Part shown: positions 56,314 through 64,000 of the stretch, piece after piece | How the letters are laid out: every line of letters starts with the position of its first letter | Position numbering within the stretch: position 1 is the first letter of the stretch | Source of the DNA: Streptomyces caeruleatus | Lineage (GTDB): Bacteria; Actinomycetota; Actinomycetes; Streptomycetales; Streptomycetaceae | Length of the DNA: 64,000 nucleotides | Direction of reading: 5' to 3' | Assembly: GCF_001514235.1 (NCBI RefSeq) | Contig: NZ_KQ948931.1 | Coordinates: 316,072-380,071, forward strand | Program-made: the position numbers and the translations under genes | The notes under the pieces: model-generated | Seen by the model: only the letters and a program-made list of their open reading frames with translations | What the model was told of the DNA's origin: nothing | Database searches by the model: none

Positions 56314-57798
56314 ATGTCGGACCGTGACGACCCGGATACCATCGGGCGAAGAGTGCAGCGGTTGCGGGCCGACCGGGGGCTGACACAGCGGCAGTTGGCG
56401 GAGCCGGCGTACACCCCCGCCTACATCTCCACCCTGGAGGCGGGCCGCGTCCGCGCCTCCGACGACGCGCTCCGGCACATCGCCGGCCGGCTCGGGGTCG
56501 CCTTCGAGGAACTCGCCACCGGGCGCCCCGCGCACCTCGTCACGGACCTGCGGCTGCGCCTGACCGAGGCCCACCGCGCCCTCGCCACCGGCGACGCCGA
56601 CGCGGCGGCCGAGCAGTACGCCGCGCTGCTCGCGGAGGCGGAAGGACACGGGTTCGCCGAGGAGCGGGCGGCGGCGCTGCTCGGGCTCGGCGAGTGCGCC
56701 ATCGACATAGGCGAACTCGACTCCGCCCGAGGCCACTTCGAGCAGGCCGAACAGGTCCTCGCCGAGGCCGACGCCCCCCTCCCCGCCCGCGTCCCGGCCC
56801 TGCGCGGCAGAGCGGTCTCCCACTACCTCGCCGGTGAACTCCGTTACGCCGTCTACCTGTTGGAGTCCACCCTCGACGAACTCAACCGGGGCGGACTGCA
56901 CGACCCCGACGCCCTGCTCCTGCTCTACGCCAGCGTCATCGGCCCCTACATGGACATGGGCGCCCACGCCCGCGCCGCCCAGGCCGCCGAGTACGCCCTC
57001 GCGCTCGCCCCGCAGGCGGCCGACCCGGCCCTGGTCGCCCGGATGCACCGCTCCGTCGCCCGCACCCTCCTCGCCGAGGGCCGCGTCACCGAGGCCGACG
57101 CCTCCCTCGCCAAGGCCGCCGAGCTGTACCGGCAGCTGCAGATCCGTACCGAACTCGCCAACTGCCACTGGATGCGCGGCTACGTCCACGCCCAGAACGG
57201 CGACCTCGCGAGCGCCGAGACGGAACTGCGCGAGGCCCGCGCCATGCTCACCGCCAAGCGCGCCGCCCTCTACACCAGCCAGGTCGCCGTCGAACTCGCC
57301 GACGTACTGCACCGGCGCGGCAAGTCCGACGAGGCCGCCGCCCTCCTCCACGAGGTCCTCAGCGACCCGAGAGCCTGTCCGCAAACCCCCGCCTGCGCCG
57401 CGACGCCCGGCACGCACGCTCGAACAACCTCGCGCGGGGGGACCCCCATGCCGCCGCGGCGCCCGCCCTGCGGGCGGACGACGGGGGTTTGCGGACAGGC
57501 TCTCGGCCCCGAACGCGGCGCCCTCCACTCCGCCGCCGCCCACCGCCTCCTCGGCATCATCGCCGAGGACACCCGCGACACCGAGACCGCCGAGGAGCAC
57601 TACGTCCGCGCCCTCAGCCTCCTGGAACGCGCGGGCGCGGCGGGCGACCTGGCCGACCTGTGCCGCCTGCTCGGTGACCTCCTGCGCCGCACCGGCCGGG
57701 TGGAGGCGGCCCTGGACGCGTACCGCACGGGACTGGGCCACCGCACGGCTCCCGGCACCACGACCCTGGGCCCGGCCCCCGCACAGCCGCCGCTGTAG
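56314..57798 (+). CDS. XRE-TPR transcriptional regulator with in-frame insertion
   Basis: 494 aa. Helix-turn-helix about 10-65 (RLRADRGLTQRQLAEPAYTPAYISTLEAG), then TPR-like helical repeats (ALLGLGECAIDIGELDSARGHFEQAE, VARTLLAEGRVTEADASLAKAAELY and others). Between about residues 352 and 397 the sequence switches to Cys/Pro/Arg/Thr-rich text (CPQTPACAATPGTHARTTSR...) unlike TPRs. This is exactly the segment encoded by a MITE-like element at 57367-57506. TPR sequence resumes at GPERGALHSAAAHRLLG. The frame is kept, so the protein may still be made with a disruption in the TPR superhelix. Confidence 0.85.
   Translation: MSDRDDPDTIGRRVQRLRADRGLTQRQLAEPAYTPAYISTLEAGRVRASDDALRHIAGRLGVAFEELATGRPAHLVTDLRLRLTEAHRALATGDADAAAEQYAALLAEAEGHGFAEERAAALLGLGECAIDIGELDSARGHFEQAEQVLAEADAPLPARVPALRGRAVSHYLAGELRYAVYLLESTLDELNRGGLHDPDALLLLYASVIGPYMDMGAHARAAQAAEYALALAPQAADPALVARMHRSVARTLLAEGRVTEADASLAKAAELYRQLQIRTELANCHWMRGYVHAQNGDLASAETELREARAMLTAKRAALYTSQVAVELADVLHRRGKSDEAAALLHEVLSDPRACPQTPACAATPGTHARTTSRGGTPMPPRRPPCGRTTGVCGQALGPERGALHSAAAHRLLGIIAEDTRDTETAEEHYVRALSLLERAGAAGDLADLCRLLGDLLRRTGRVEAALDAYRTGLGHRTAPGTTTLGPAPAQPPL
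57367..57506. mobile_element. MITE-like element with 25-bp perfect terminal inverted repeats
   Basis: Left end CCGAGAGCCTGTCCGCAAAC (57367 on) and right end ending GTTTGCGGACAGGCTCTCGG (to 57506) are perfect inverses over 25 bp. Total length about 140 bp, no transposase. GAGCCTGTCCG-type ends resemble terminal repeats of Streptomyces IS elements (from memory). Inserted within the XRE-TPR gene without breaking the frame. Confidence 0.82.
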
Positions 57799-57934
57799 GG
57801 CGCGGGGCTCGGCGCGTGCAAGCTCCGTCCAGCCCACAGCCCCTTCCCCGCGGAACCCAAGGCTGCGCACAGCTCCCACCGGTTAGCCTGCGCGGAGGCA
57901 ATTCGAACGGGTTCGGACAGGTGGGGACAGGCGC

Positions 57935-58939
57935 GTGCAGAACCAGCGGACCGTGGTCGACGGGCTGCGTGTCGCCGTACGCGCGCTCGTGTACGCCGTC
58001 CTCGGCGGCACCGCGCTCCTGGCCATCGCCACGGTCGCCTCCGTCCTCGGGCCGATGCTCGCGCTCGACCTCTACACCCCGCCCGTCGCCGCCTGGTGGA
58101 CCGTCTTCACGGCCATCGCCGTGCAGGGCGTGCCCTTCCTGCTGCTCGGCACCGTCGTCTCGGCGGCGATCGGGGCCTTCGTACCGGAGGAGGTCTTCAG
58201 CCGGCTGCTGCCCCGCAACCAGGCGCTGGCCGTACCCGTCGCCGGGGCGGCCGGCGTCGTCCTGCCCGGGTGCGAGTGCGCGTCCGTGCCGGTCGCCGGA
58301 AGCCTGATGCGACGCGGCGTCGCCCCCGCGGCCGCCCTCGCCTTCCTCCTCTCCGCGCCCGCCGTCAACCCGGTCGTCCTGGTCGCCACCTCCGTCGCCT
58401 TCCCCGGCCAGCCGAAGATGGTCCTCGCCCGGCTGGTCGCCTCACTGGCCACGGCCGTGCTGATGGGCTGGCTGTGGGCCCGCTTCGGCCGCGACGAGTG
58501 GCTGCGCCCACCGCGACGGCACACCGACCCGGCCGCAACCGGCCTGCGCGCCTTCACCGCCGGCCTCCAGCACGACTTCCTGCACGCCGGCGGCTTCCTC
58601 GTCCTCGGCGCGGCGGCCGCGGCGACCTTCAACATCGTGGTCCCGCGCTCGGTCCTGGACCTCTTCACCGGCTCCCCCTGGATGTCGGTGCTGCTCCTGG
58701 CCCTCCTCGCGGTCGTCCTGTGTGTGTGCAGCGAGGCGGACGCGTTCGTCGCCGCCTCCCTGAGCGGCTTCTCACCGACCGCCCGCCTGGCCTTCATGGT
58801 GGTCGGCCCGATGGTGGACCTGAAGCTGATCGCCCTCCAGGCGGGCACGTTCGGCCGGTCCTTCGCCCTGCGGTTCTCGTCCGTGACCTGGGTGGTGGCC
58901 GTGGCGAGCAGCGTGCTCGTGGGGTGGTGGCTGCTGTGA
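57935..58939 (+). CDS. DUF318/UPF0718-type permease
   Basis: 334 aa, GTG start. Eight to nine hydrophobic segments. The motif PGCECASVPVAGSLMRRG (about 111-128) and the second half SEADAFVAASLSGFSPTARLAF are the hallmarks of the ArsP/YraQ-like permease family, with a Cys pair (Cys113, Cys115) that suggests metal or metalloid handling. It overlaps the next gene by 4 bp (GTGA). In Bacillus and actinobacteria these permeases are paired with TIGR03943 proteins and can be linked to zinc homeostasis. No Zur-like box was seen. Confidence 0.9.
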   Translation: MQNQRTVVDGLRVAVRALVYAVLGGTALLAIATVASVLGPMLALDLYTPPVAAWWTVFTAIAVQGVPFLLLGTVVSAAIGAFVPEEVFSRLLPRNQALAVPVAGAAGVVLPGCECASVPVAGSLMRRGVAPAAALAFLLSAPAVNPVVLVATSVAFPGQPKMVLARLVASLATAVLMGWLWARFGRDEWLRPPRRHTDPAATGLRAFTAGLQHDFLHAGGFLVLGAAAAATFNIVVPRSVLDLFTGSPWMSVLLLALLAVVLCVCSEADAFVAASLSGFSPTARLAFMVVGPMVDLKLIALQAGTFGRSFALRFSSVTWVVAVASSVLVGWWLL

Positions 58940-59751
58940 GGCGCTACGGCCCGGCGGTACTGCTGCTCCTGACGGGCGCGGCGATCCTGCGGATCTCCCT
59001 GTTCAGCGAGCTGTATCTGCGGTACGTGCAGGCGGGACTACGGCCATACCTGGTCGTGTCCGGTTTTCTGCTGGTGCTGCTGGCGGTGGCCGCGGCGGTC
59101 GGCGGGCGACCGGAACGCGAACCGCACGCCGAGCAGGGCCAGCACGCAGAGCACGGCGAACACACCGGCCGCGATCAGCAACGCGAGCACGGCGAGCACG
59201 GCGAGCACAGCGAGCACGACGAGCACGGCGACGATCAGCACGGCGGCCACCATAGCCCCCGCGTCGCCTGGCTCCTCACCCTCCCCGCCCTCGCCCTCCT
59301 GCTCTTCCCGCCCCCCGCCCTCGGCTCCTACAGCGCCGAACGCGAGGCGGCGCAGCGCGCGGCGCAGGGGATCGGCCACTTTCCCGCGCTGCCGGCCGGG
59401 AACCCGGTGGCGCTGACGCTGGCGGAGTTCAGCTCCCGGGCGATCTACGACAGCGGACGGTCGCTGTGGGGACGTACGGTCCGGCTGACCGGCTTCGTCA
59501 CCCGCGACGCCGACGGCACCTGGTACGTCACCCGCCTCCTCGTCGCCTGCTGCGCCGCCGACGCCACCACCAGCGAGGTCGAGATCCGCAACGCCGACGC
59601 CGACGCACCGCCCGCCGACACCTGGGTCACCGTCACCGGCACCTGGCACCCCAAGGGCAGGCTGGGCACGGACGAGGCCTGGCCTCCGGTGCTGGACACC
59701 ACGGGGGTGCGGCGGATCGCGCAGCCGGCGAACCCCTATGAGAACCGGTAG
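58936..59751 (+). CDS. TIGR03943-family protein with His-rich linker
   Basis: 271 aa, GTG start overlapping the permease stop. Two N-terminal membrane helices, a cytoplasmic or external His/Glu/Gly-rich linker (about residues 58-105 with repeated EHGEH, DEHGD words), a third helix, and a C-terminal beta domain (about 160-260) with a CC pair (LLVACCAADATTSEV) and TWVTVTGTWHPKG. The family partner is the preceding permease; the His-rich stretch suggests binding of Zn or similar metal. The linker is much longer than the core family requires. Confidence 0.88.
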   Translation: MRRYGPAVLLLLTGAAILRISLFSELYLRYVQAGLRPYLVVSGFLLVLLAVAAAVGGRPEREPHAEQGQHAEHGEHTGRDQQREHGEHGEHSEHDEHGDDQHGGHHSPRVAWLLTLPALALLLFPPPALGSYSAEREAAQRAAQGIGHFPALPAGNPVALTLAEFSSRAIYDSGRSLWGRTVRLTGFVTRDADGTWYVTRLLVACCAADATTSEVEIRNADADAPPADTWVTVTGTWHPKGRLGTDEAWPPVLDTTGVRRIAQPANPYENR

Positions 59752-59917
59752 AAGAGGTCCTCGCGCGGGGGCGGCCAGGGTTTCGTCGGACGTGCCTCGG
59801 GTAGTCGGGCGTCGTCCGGGTGGGCGGTGGAAAGGCCGTCCGAAGGGCCCAGGCCAGGGTGCTGATCTGGCCCTGATCCGGACCCAGCAGGCCGCTCCCG
59901 TTGCTGAGGAGGCTGCC

Positions 59918-60661
59918 GTGCGGCCCAATGACGATCATCATGACGGGCGGGGACGAGAGCGAGCCGGTGCCGCCGACGCCATCGCCGAAGGCGTACGCGG
60001 GGCAGGACCCGGCGAGATCCCGGCGCGGCTGTGCGATGTCGCCGTGGAGCTGCTGCCCGTGACCGGCGCGAGTGTGTCGCTGCACAGCGACGGCATGCCC
60101 GTACAACTGGGCGCGAGCAGTGCGCAGGCCGCGTATGTGACCGAGATCCAGGCCACCCTGGGCGACGGGCCCTGCCAGTCCGCCGCGCAGAGCGGAGCTC
60201 CCGTGCTCGCCCGTGATCTGACGGCGGGGCAGGACGTCCTGCGCTGGCCGGTCTTCGCTCAGCAGGCCACGGCCGTCGGGGTACGGGCGGTCTACTCGAT
60301 GCCACTCGGCAACGACACGGTGTGCGTGGGCACGCTCGACCTCTATCGCGACACCCCCGGCGACCTCACGGAACGGGACCTGCGGACGGCGCGGGTGGTG
60401 GCCGGGATGATGACCGTGGCGCTGATGGCGCTGCCGCGGATGGAGGAGGCGGGCGACCCGGGGGACGAACGGTGGCTGAGCGGACTCGCCACCGACCAGG
60501 ATCAGGTCTACCAGGCCACCGGCATGATCATGGCCCAGCTCGGCGTCGGCACGGACGAGGCGCTGGCCCGGCTGCGGGCCCACGCGTTCGCGCAGGCGCG
60601 TATGGCGGTGGACGTGGCGCGGGACGTGGTGGAGCACCGGCTGCGGTTCGACGTGGAGTAG
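59918..60661 (+). CDS. GAF-ANTAR RNA-binding regulator
   Basis: 247 aa from GTG 59918, with GAGGAGG 5 nt upstream. GAF domain about 30-165 (ALCQSA... shown as DGPCQSAAQSGAPVLARDL, and AVGVRAVYSMPLGND) and C-terminal ANTAR domain (about 185-245: DQVYQATGMIMAQLGVGTDEALARLRAHAFAQAR), an RNA-binding module that prevents transcription termination. Actinobacterial GAF-ANTAR proteins are often stress-linked. Upstream parts of the open frame are Arg/Gly-rich and not conserved in character. Confidence 0.9.
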   Translation: MRPNDDHHDGRGRERAGAADAIAEGVRGAGPGEIPARLCDVAVELLPVTGASVSLHSDGMPVQLGASSAQAAYVTEIQATLGDGPCQSAAQSGAPVLARDLTAGQDVLRWPVFAQQATAVGVRAVYSMPLGNDTVCVGTLDLYRDTPGDLTERDLRTARVVAGMMTVALMALPRMEEAGDPGDERWLSGLATDQDQVYQATGMIMAQLGVGTDEALARLRAHAFAQARMAVDVARDVVEHRLRFDVE

Positions 60662-60692
60662 CGGCTGGTAGCGGCACGTAGGATCGCCGACC

Positions 60693-60968
60693 ATGGACAT
60701 AGCGGTTCTCTTTCTCGTGCTCGCCGCCTTCTGGGGGATCATGACCATCCAGAGCAGGATTTCCCAGGCAGACCAGAGAGTTGCCCGCGTCGAGCGCAAA
60801 CTCGACCTCGTTCTGGACCACTTGGGACTGGACGCCGAGGACCCGCGGATGGGCGAGGTCCTGTCCCTCGTGCGGACCGACAAGAAGATCCAGGCCATCA
60901 AGGTCTACCGGGAGATCACCGGGGCGGGCCTGAAGGAGGCCAAGGACGCGGTGGACCGGCTCGGCTAG
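60693..60968 (+). CDS. Membrane-anchored protein with ribosomal L7/L12 C-terminal-like domain
   Basis: 91 residues. N-terminal hydrophobic helix (about 3-18), coiled-coil stretch (SQADQRVARVERKLDLVLDHL) and a C-terminal KIQAIKVYREITGAGLKEAKDAVDRL segment, matching the conserved core of L7/L12 C-terminal domains. It is not ribosomal L7/L12 (too short, membrane helix). Such small proteins occur widely in actinobacteria with unknown role, perhaps interacting with GTPases as L7/L12 does. Confidence 0.8.
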   Translation: MDIAVLFLVLAAFWGIMTIQSRISQADQRVARVERKLDLVLDHLGLDAEDPRMGEVLSLVRTDKKIQAIKVYREITGAGLKEAKDAVDRLG

Positions 60969-60993
60969 CCGGCCCCCGCACCTTACGAGGCGG

Positions 60994-63078
60994 TCACGGA
61001 GTACCCGGCGACGGGACGGGCAGGCCGACCCGGTCCGTGACCAGTCCCAGGTTGAAGTAGCTCCTGAACTTGTTGCTGTACGCGGAGTTGGGGACCACCT
61101 CGTCGAGAACCAGGCCCGTACCGCCCTCCGGAGTGAGGCCACGTGCGGTCATCTCGTACGTGACGGGGGACGTGCGCGCTCCCGAGTACTTCGGCGTGAC
61201 CTGGTACCACACCACCTGGCCGGCATCGACGGCGTTCCTGACCCGCGTCTCGAAGGTCAGCATGTGCTGCGGGAGCCCCGGGTCGTTCCTGGCGATCGGA
61301 GAGGCGTTCGCCGCTCGGGTGCAGGTGGACAGGTTCCTCAGGTCGAGTCCGCTGCCGCCCAGCTGGTTGCCCAGCAGATGGCAGGCGTTGCGCCAGAACC
61401 TGAGCGGGAAGTTGTCGTGGTACGCCATGGTGCGGCGCGCCCAGTCGTACGCCGGTGGCTTCACCTGCTTGACGTTCGTGGGCGAACCCGGCTGCTCGGC
61501 CAGGTAGCTCTTGTCCAGACAGGCCGTGATCCCGGTCGGGCGGTCACCGTTTGCCGGGTCGCTGTGCCCCAGGTCCTGCCAGCCCCGGCCTCCCACGCGG
61601 CAGTCGAACACCTGCGGCTTGTAGTCGCGCTCCTCCGGCTTCTCCTTGACCTTGTCCAGGATCTTGCGGGCGTCATTGAGGGCGTCGCGGGCCCTGGCCG
61701 CCTCCTTGGGGTAGCGAGGCAGCGTCTTGACGGCCTTGCGCACCGCGCCGCCCACCTTGTCGTACTTGGTGAGGGCGCGGATCACGGCGACCGGCCTGGC
61801 CGCGGCGAGCAGGCACTTGGAGAGGCTGCTCACGTCCACCTCGAACGACGTGGCGGCGGAGAGGCACTGCTCGACGTCGTTGACGCCGATGACGTCGAGA
61901 AGGACGCCGAGCCCCTCCTTCCGGAGCCATTCGCTCAGTGACATCCGCTCCAGGTCCCTGGCCCTGCGGAACTCGTCGACGTACTCCTGGCCGCGCTCCT
62001 GGAGCAGGGTCTGCTCGTCCTTCAGCTCCTGGAGCTCCGAAGAAGGACCGCCGATGTACTTCCAGGGCTCGCCCTGGCCCTCGCTCTGGAAGAACGCCCC
62101 GCGGTCGGGCGAGAGGCCGATCGCGTGCTTGTCGTTGACGGCGAAGACCGCACCGGCCGAGCCCGCGGCGTGCCATCGCCCGGGCTCGCCGTCGTACTTG
62201 TGGAGGGCGCCGTCCGCCGGGTTGGTGGCGTAGAGGCCGGCGCCGCCCGCGTAGAGCTCACGGGCCGGGCCGCCGATCTTCTCCCAGGCGGTACGGTCGC
62301 GCTTGTCCTGCTTCCAGCGGAAGACCGCGCTGCCGTCCGGGGCGACCCCGTACAGGTCGTCGTTGTCCACGGCGAATGTCGAGCCGGGGCCGCCGACGCG
62401 CTCCCACTTGCCGGGCTCGCCGCCGTACTTGTGGATCGCGCCGTCCGCCGGGCTGGTGGCGAAGAGCCCCGCCTCGCCCAGGAACAGGCGTTGCGCCGAG
62501 TCACCGATCCGTTCCCAGTCACCGCTCTTGCGCGACCACTTGAAGACTCCGCTGTGGTCGGCTGCCGCGCGGTAGACGTCGTCGCCGTTCACCACGACGT
62601 CTGCCGACGGGTCTCCGACCCGTGTCCAGGAGTCGGGCTCCCCTGCGTACTTGAACACCTCGCGCGTCTGCGGGTTGATCGCGAAGAGGCCTGCCCGGCC
62701 CGCCCGGATGGAGTCCGCGGGGCCGCCGATCCTGGTCCAGTCGGTGCCGTCACCCTCCCGCTGCCACACGCTGGTGTGGTCGGCTGCCAGGGCGTAGACC
62801 GCGCCCTTGCCGGTCACGGCGAGTTCCGCGCCGTACCCCAGATCTGAGTTGGGTGTGGGGTCCGGGTCGGTCTCCGGGTCGAACTCGGAGTCAGCCACAG
62901 AGGTATCGGCCGGGCCTGCCGGGGCAGTGGCCGGGGCCAGGGGCTGTTCCACGGGGATGTTCCCCGTGGCCCGCCGGCGTGGCTCCCCGGGATCGGCGCT
63001 CGCGGGAAGCGCCGTCAGCAGGCTCGCTGCCATCGCCGCGGATATGAGCACAGCCAAGCGTTGGTTGATTCTGGACAT
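60994..63078 (-). CDS. Secreted beta-propeller protein with C-terminal DNA/RNA non-specific nuclease domain
   Basis: 694 aa. Signal peptide to about residue 28 (LPASA), a Pro/Ala/Asp linker, then about five to six tectonin-like blades of about 46 residues (WTRIGGPADSIRAGRAGLFAINPQTREVFKYAGEPDSW; W-E-R-I-G-G-P repeats), a helical linker (about 335-480), and a C-terminal nuclease-like domain (about 500-680) with ACHLLGNQLGGSGLDLRNLS (His catalytic region), NPFETRV-type helices (MLTFETRVRNAVDAG) and WYQVTPKYSGARTSPVTYEM. The domain matches EndoNS-type nucleases by motif pattern. Its immediate upstream gene (47 bp gap) is a second propeller protein, so the two form an operon. No immunity gene is evident; possibly an extracellular nuclease or toxin. 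Confidence 0.85.
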   Translation of the reverse strand: MSRINQRLAVLISAAMAASLLTALPASADPGEPRRRATGNIPVEQPLAPATAPAGPADTSVADSEFDPETDPDPTPNSDLGYGAELAVTGKGAVYALAADHTSVWQREGDGTDWTRIGGPADSIRAGRAGLFAINPQTREVFKYAGEPDSWTRVGDPSADVVVNGDDVYRAAADHSGVFKWSRKSGDWERIGDSAQRLFLGEAGLFATSPADGAIHKYGGEPGKWERVGGPGSTFAVDNDDLYGVAPDGSAVFRWKQDKRDRTAWEKIGGPARELYAGGAGLYATNPADGALHKYDGEPGRWHAAGSAGAVFAVNDKHAIGLSPDRGAFFQSEGQGEPWKYIGGPSSELQELKDEQTLLQERGQEYVDEFRRARDLERMSLSEWLRKEGLGVLLDVIGVNDVEQCLSAATSFEVDVSSLSKCLLAAARPVAVIRALTKYDKVGGAVRKAVKTLPRYPKEAARARDALNDARKILDKVKEKPEERDYKPQVFDCRVGGRGWQDLGHSDPANGDRPTGITACLDKSYLAEQPGSPTNVKQVKPPAYDWARRTMAYHDNFPLRFWRNACHLLGNQLGGSGLDLRNLSTCTRAANASPIARNDPGLPQHMLTFETRVRNAVDAGQVVWYQVTPKYSGARTSPVTYEMTARGLTPEGGTGLVLDEVVPNSAYSNKFRSYFNLGLVTDRVGLPVPSPGTP

Positions 63079-63125
63079 ACGTGGTCACGTCTCCTCTCGG
63101 AGGGGTTCGAAGGTGGTGGGTCGGC

Positions 63126-64000
63126 TCAACTGCTCGTCGGGGCGCCCATCGGCGTCCAGACCGAACCGCGGCCTGTCCAGCGGAAGACCGCCCGCCCGTC
63201 CGGGCTCAGCCCGTACAACTCGCCGTCCGCGCCCGCCGTGAAGGTGGCCCCGGGGCCGCCGACCCTCGTCCAGGAGTCCGCGCTCCCGTCGAATCGGTAC
63301 AGGTCCCCGCTCTTGGGGTTCGTCGCGAAGACACCGGCCCAGCCGGCGTACAGCCGCACCGCCGGGCCGCCGACCCGGACCCACGTCGTCCCGTAGCCCG
63401 TCCAGCGGTACACCGCCGAGCCGTCCGGGCTGATCCCGTGGATCGTGCGCCCGTCGACCGCGAACGTCAGGCCCATTCCGCCGATCTGCTTCCACGCGCC
63501 CGCGCGGCCCAGGAACTTCCGGACGCGCCCGTCGCCCGGGTCGGTGGCGAACAGGCCCGCCCCGCCCCCGTGGATGTGCCGTGCGGGGCCACCGATCCTC
63601 GTCCAGTGGCTCCCGCTCCCCGTCCAGCGCAGCACCGCGTCACGCTTCGGCGTGAGCCCGTACAGCGTGTTGCCCCCGATCGTGAACTCCGCGCCGGACG
63701 TGCCGATCCAGGTCCAGGAGCCGGGCGTGCCGCCGTACTTGAAGATCCGGCCGTCCTTCGGGTTCGTCGCGAACACCCCGGCCCCGCCCGCGTACAGGCG
63801 TCCCGCCGGGCCCCCGATGCGTCGCCAGCCGCCGTCGCCCCGTTCGTAGACCCCGCTACGGTCCTCCGCGAGGGCGTACAGCCGCCGGTGGTGCGCGGCC
63901 AGCGGACCCAGCCGGACCGCCTGGCGGGCGGTGGGCCGGGAAGGCGTGGGCTTGGCCTCGGCGGTGGGCCGGGAAGGCGTGGGCTTGGCCTCGGCGGTGG
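63126..64000 (-). CDS. Secreted tectonin-like beta-propeller protein (5'-partial)
   Basis: The stop is at 63126-63128; the frame remains open to the window edge at 64000, so the start is outside. The visible 291 residues begin with a 11-residue repeat (AKPTPSRPTAE) from 33-bp DNA repeats, then propeller blades like those of the downstream nuclease protein (RRIGGPAGRLYAGGAGVFATNPKDGRIFKYGG...TPGSWTWIG; FRWTGRGSVWTPMG at the end). No nuclease domain. The presumed signal peptide lies outside the window. Co-transcribed with the nuclease gene. Confidence 0.8.
   Translation of the reverse strand, partial: TAEAKPTPSRPTAEAKPTPSRPTARQAVRLGPLAAHHRRLYALAEDRSGVYERGDGGWRRIGGPAGRLYAGGAGVFATNPKDGRIFKYGGTPGSWTWIGTSGAEFTIGGNTLYGLTPKRDAVLRWTGSGSHWTRIGGPARHIHGGGAGLFATDPGDGRVRKFLGRAGAWKQIGGMGLTFAVDGRTIHGISPDGSAVYRWTGYGTTWVRVGGPAVRLYAGWAGVFATNPKSGDLYRFDGSADSWTRVGGPGATFTAGADGELYGLSPDGRAVFRWTGRGSVWTPMGAPTSS
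63925..64000 (-). repeat. 33-bp tandem repeat in the propeller gene
   Basis: GGCGGTGGGCCGGGAAGGCG with the following GTGGGCTTGGCCTC recurs every 33 bp (11 codons, AKPTPSRPTAE), running into the window end. Linker before the propeller. Confidence 0.75.

Overview
The window is high-GC actinobacterial chromosome, almost certainly Streptomyces. Codon third positions are nearly all G or C, GTG and TTG starts are common, and some starts look leaderless. The gene set includes snapalysin with its LysR activator, an XRE plus DUF397 pair, SpoIIE-type phosphatases, TerB, ANTAR and TIGR03943 proteins, and the common Streptomyces intergenic repeats. aspS and metG are close together, and a perfect parS palindrome lies just upstream of aspS. 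Both fit the core, origin-proximal part of a Streptomyces chromosome (inference from the known clustering of parS around oriC).

Layout. 1-8.6 kb: end of an unrecognised gene, an S11 D-Ala-D-Ala carboxypeptidase, a GntR regulator coupled to an MFS transporter, a methyltransferase, a maleylpyruvate-isomerase-fold protein, a nitrilase-family hydrolase, a LURP-one-like protein, and an NHLRC2-like thioredoxin/NHL protein whose promoter resembles the PafBC (LexA-independent) DNA-damage type. 8.7-15 kb: small membrane protein, M18 aminopeptidase, acyl-CoA dehydrogenase, intradiol-dioxygenase-like lipoprotein, SseB-like protein and pirin. 15.1-17.2 kb: a BRO-N protein, a DUF397 protein and an XRE/DUF5753 regulator, a phage-flavoured regulatory island. 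17.3-23.4 kb: AI-2E transporter, PAS/GAF/PP2C/ATPase phosphatase, parS, aspS and a decayed intradiol dioxygenase gene. 23.5-30.7 kb: FG-GAP secreted protein, AbiEii-like nucleotidyltransferase, DoxX protein, PH-domain protein, pectate lyase, metG. 30.9-37 kb: repeat-rich VWA protein, PhoX phosphatase with a PHO box, and the divergent snpR/snpA pair. 37.2-44 kb: FUSC protein, DUF2975 plus XRE operon, alpha/beta hydrolase divergent from a MocR regulator, and a membrane-protein gene whose 3' end has been tandemly duplicated. 44.2-51 kb: two signalling or membrane genes, a Pro-rich protein of unknown function, a secreted propeller/Ig-like protein and a frameshifted NPP1 gene. 51.4-64 kb: HTH-nSTAND-WD40 protein, TerB, an XRE-TPR regulator carrying a MITE-like in-frame insertion, a permease/TIGR03943 pair with a His-rich linker, GAF-ANTAR, an L7/L12-like small protein, and an operon of two secreted beta-propeller proteins, one with a C-terminal nuclease domain.

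Themes. Translation (aspS, metG) and cell-wall or nutrient enzymes form the conserved frame. Between them lie secreted enzymes (pectate lyase, snapalysin, PhoX, propeller-nuclease) and small regulator/target pairs (GntR-MFS, snpR-snpA, MocR-hydrolase, XRE-DUF2975, XRE-DUF397). Genome plasticity is clear: three decayed genes, a MITE-like insertion, a 155-bp tandem duplication and many short tandem repeats. No rRNA, tRNA, CRISPR array or complete transposase gene was seen. The items most worth following up are the propeller-nuclease operon, the BRO/XRE/DUF397 island with a hairpin over a ribosome binding site, the HTH-nSTAND-WD40 gene, the duplicated 3' gene end and the in-frame MITE-like insertion.
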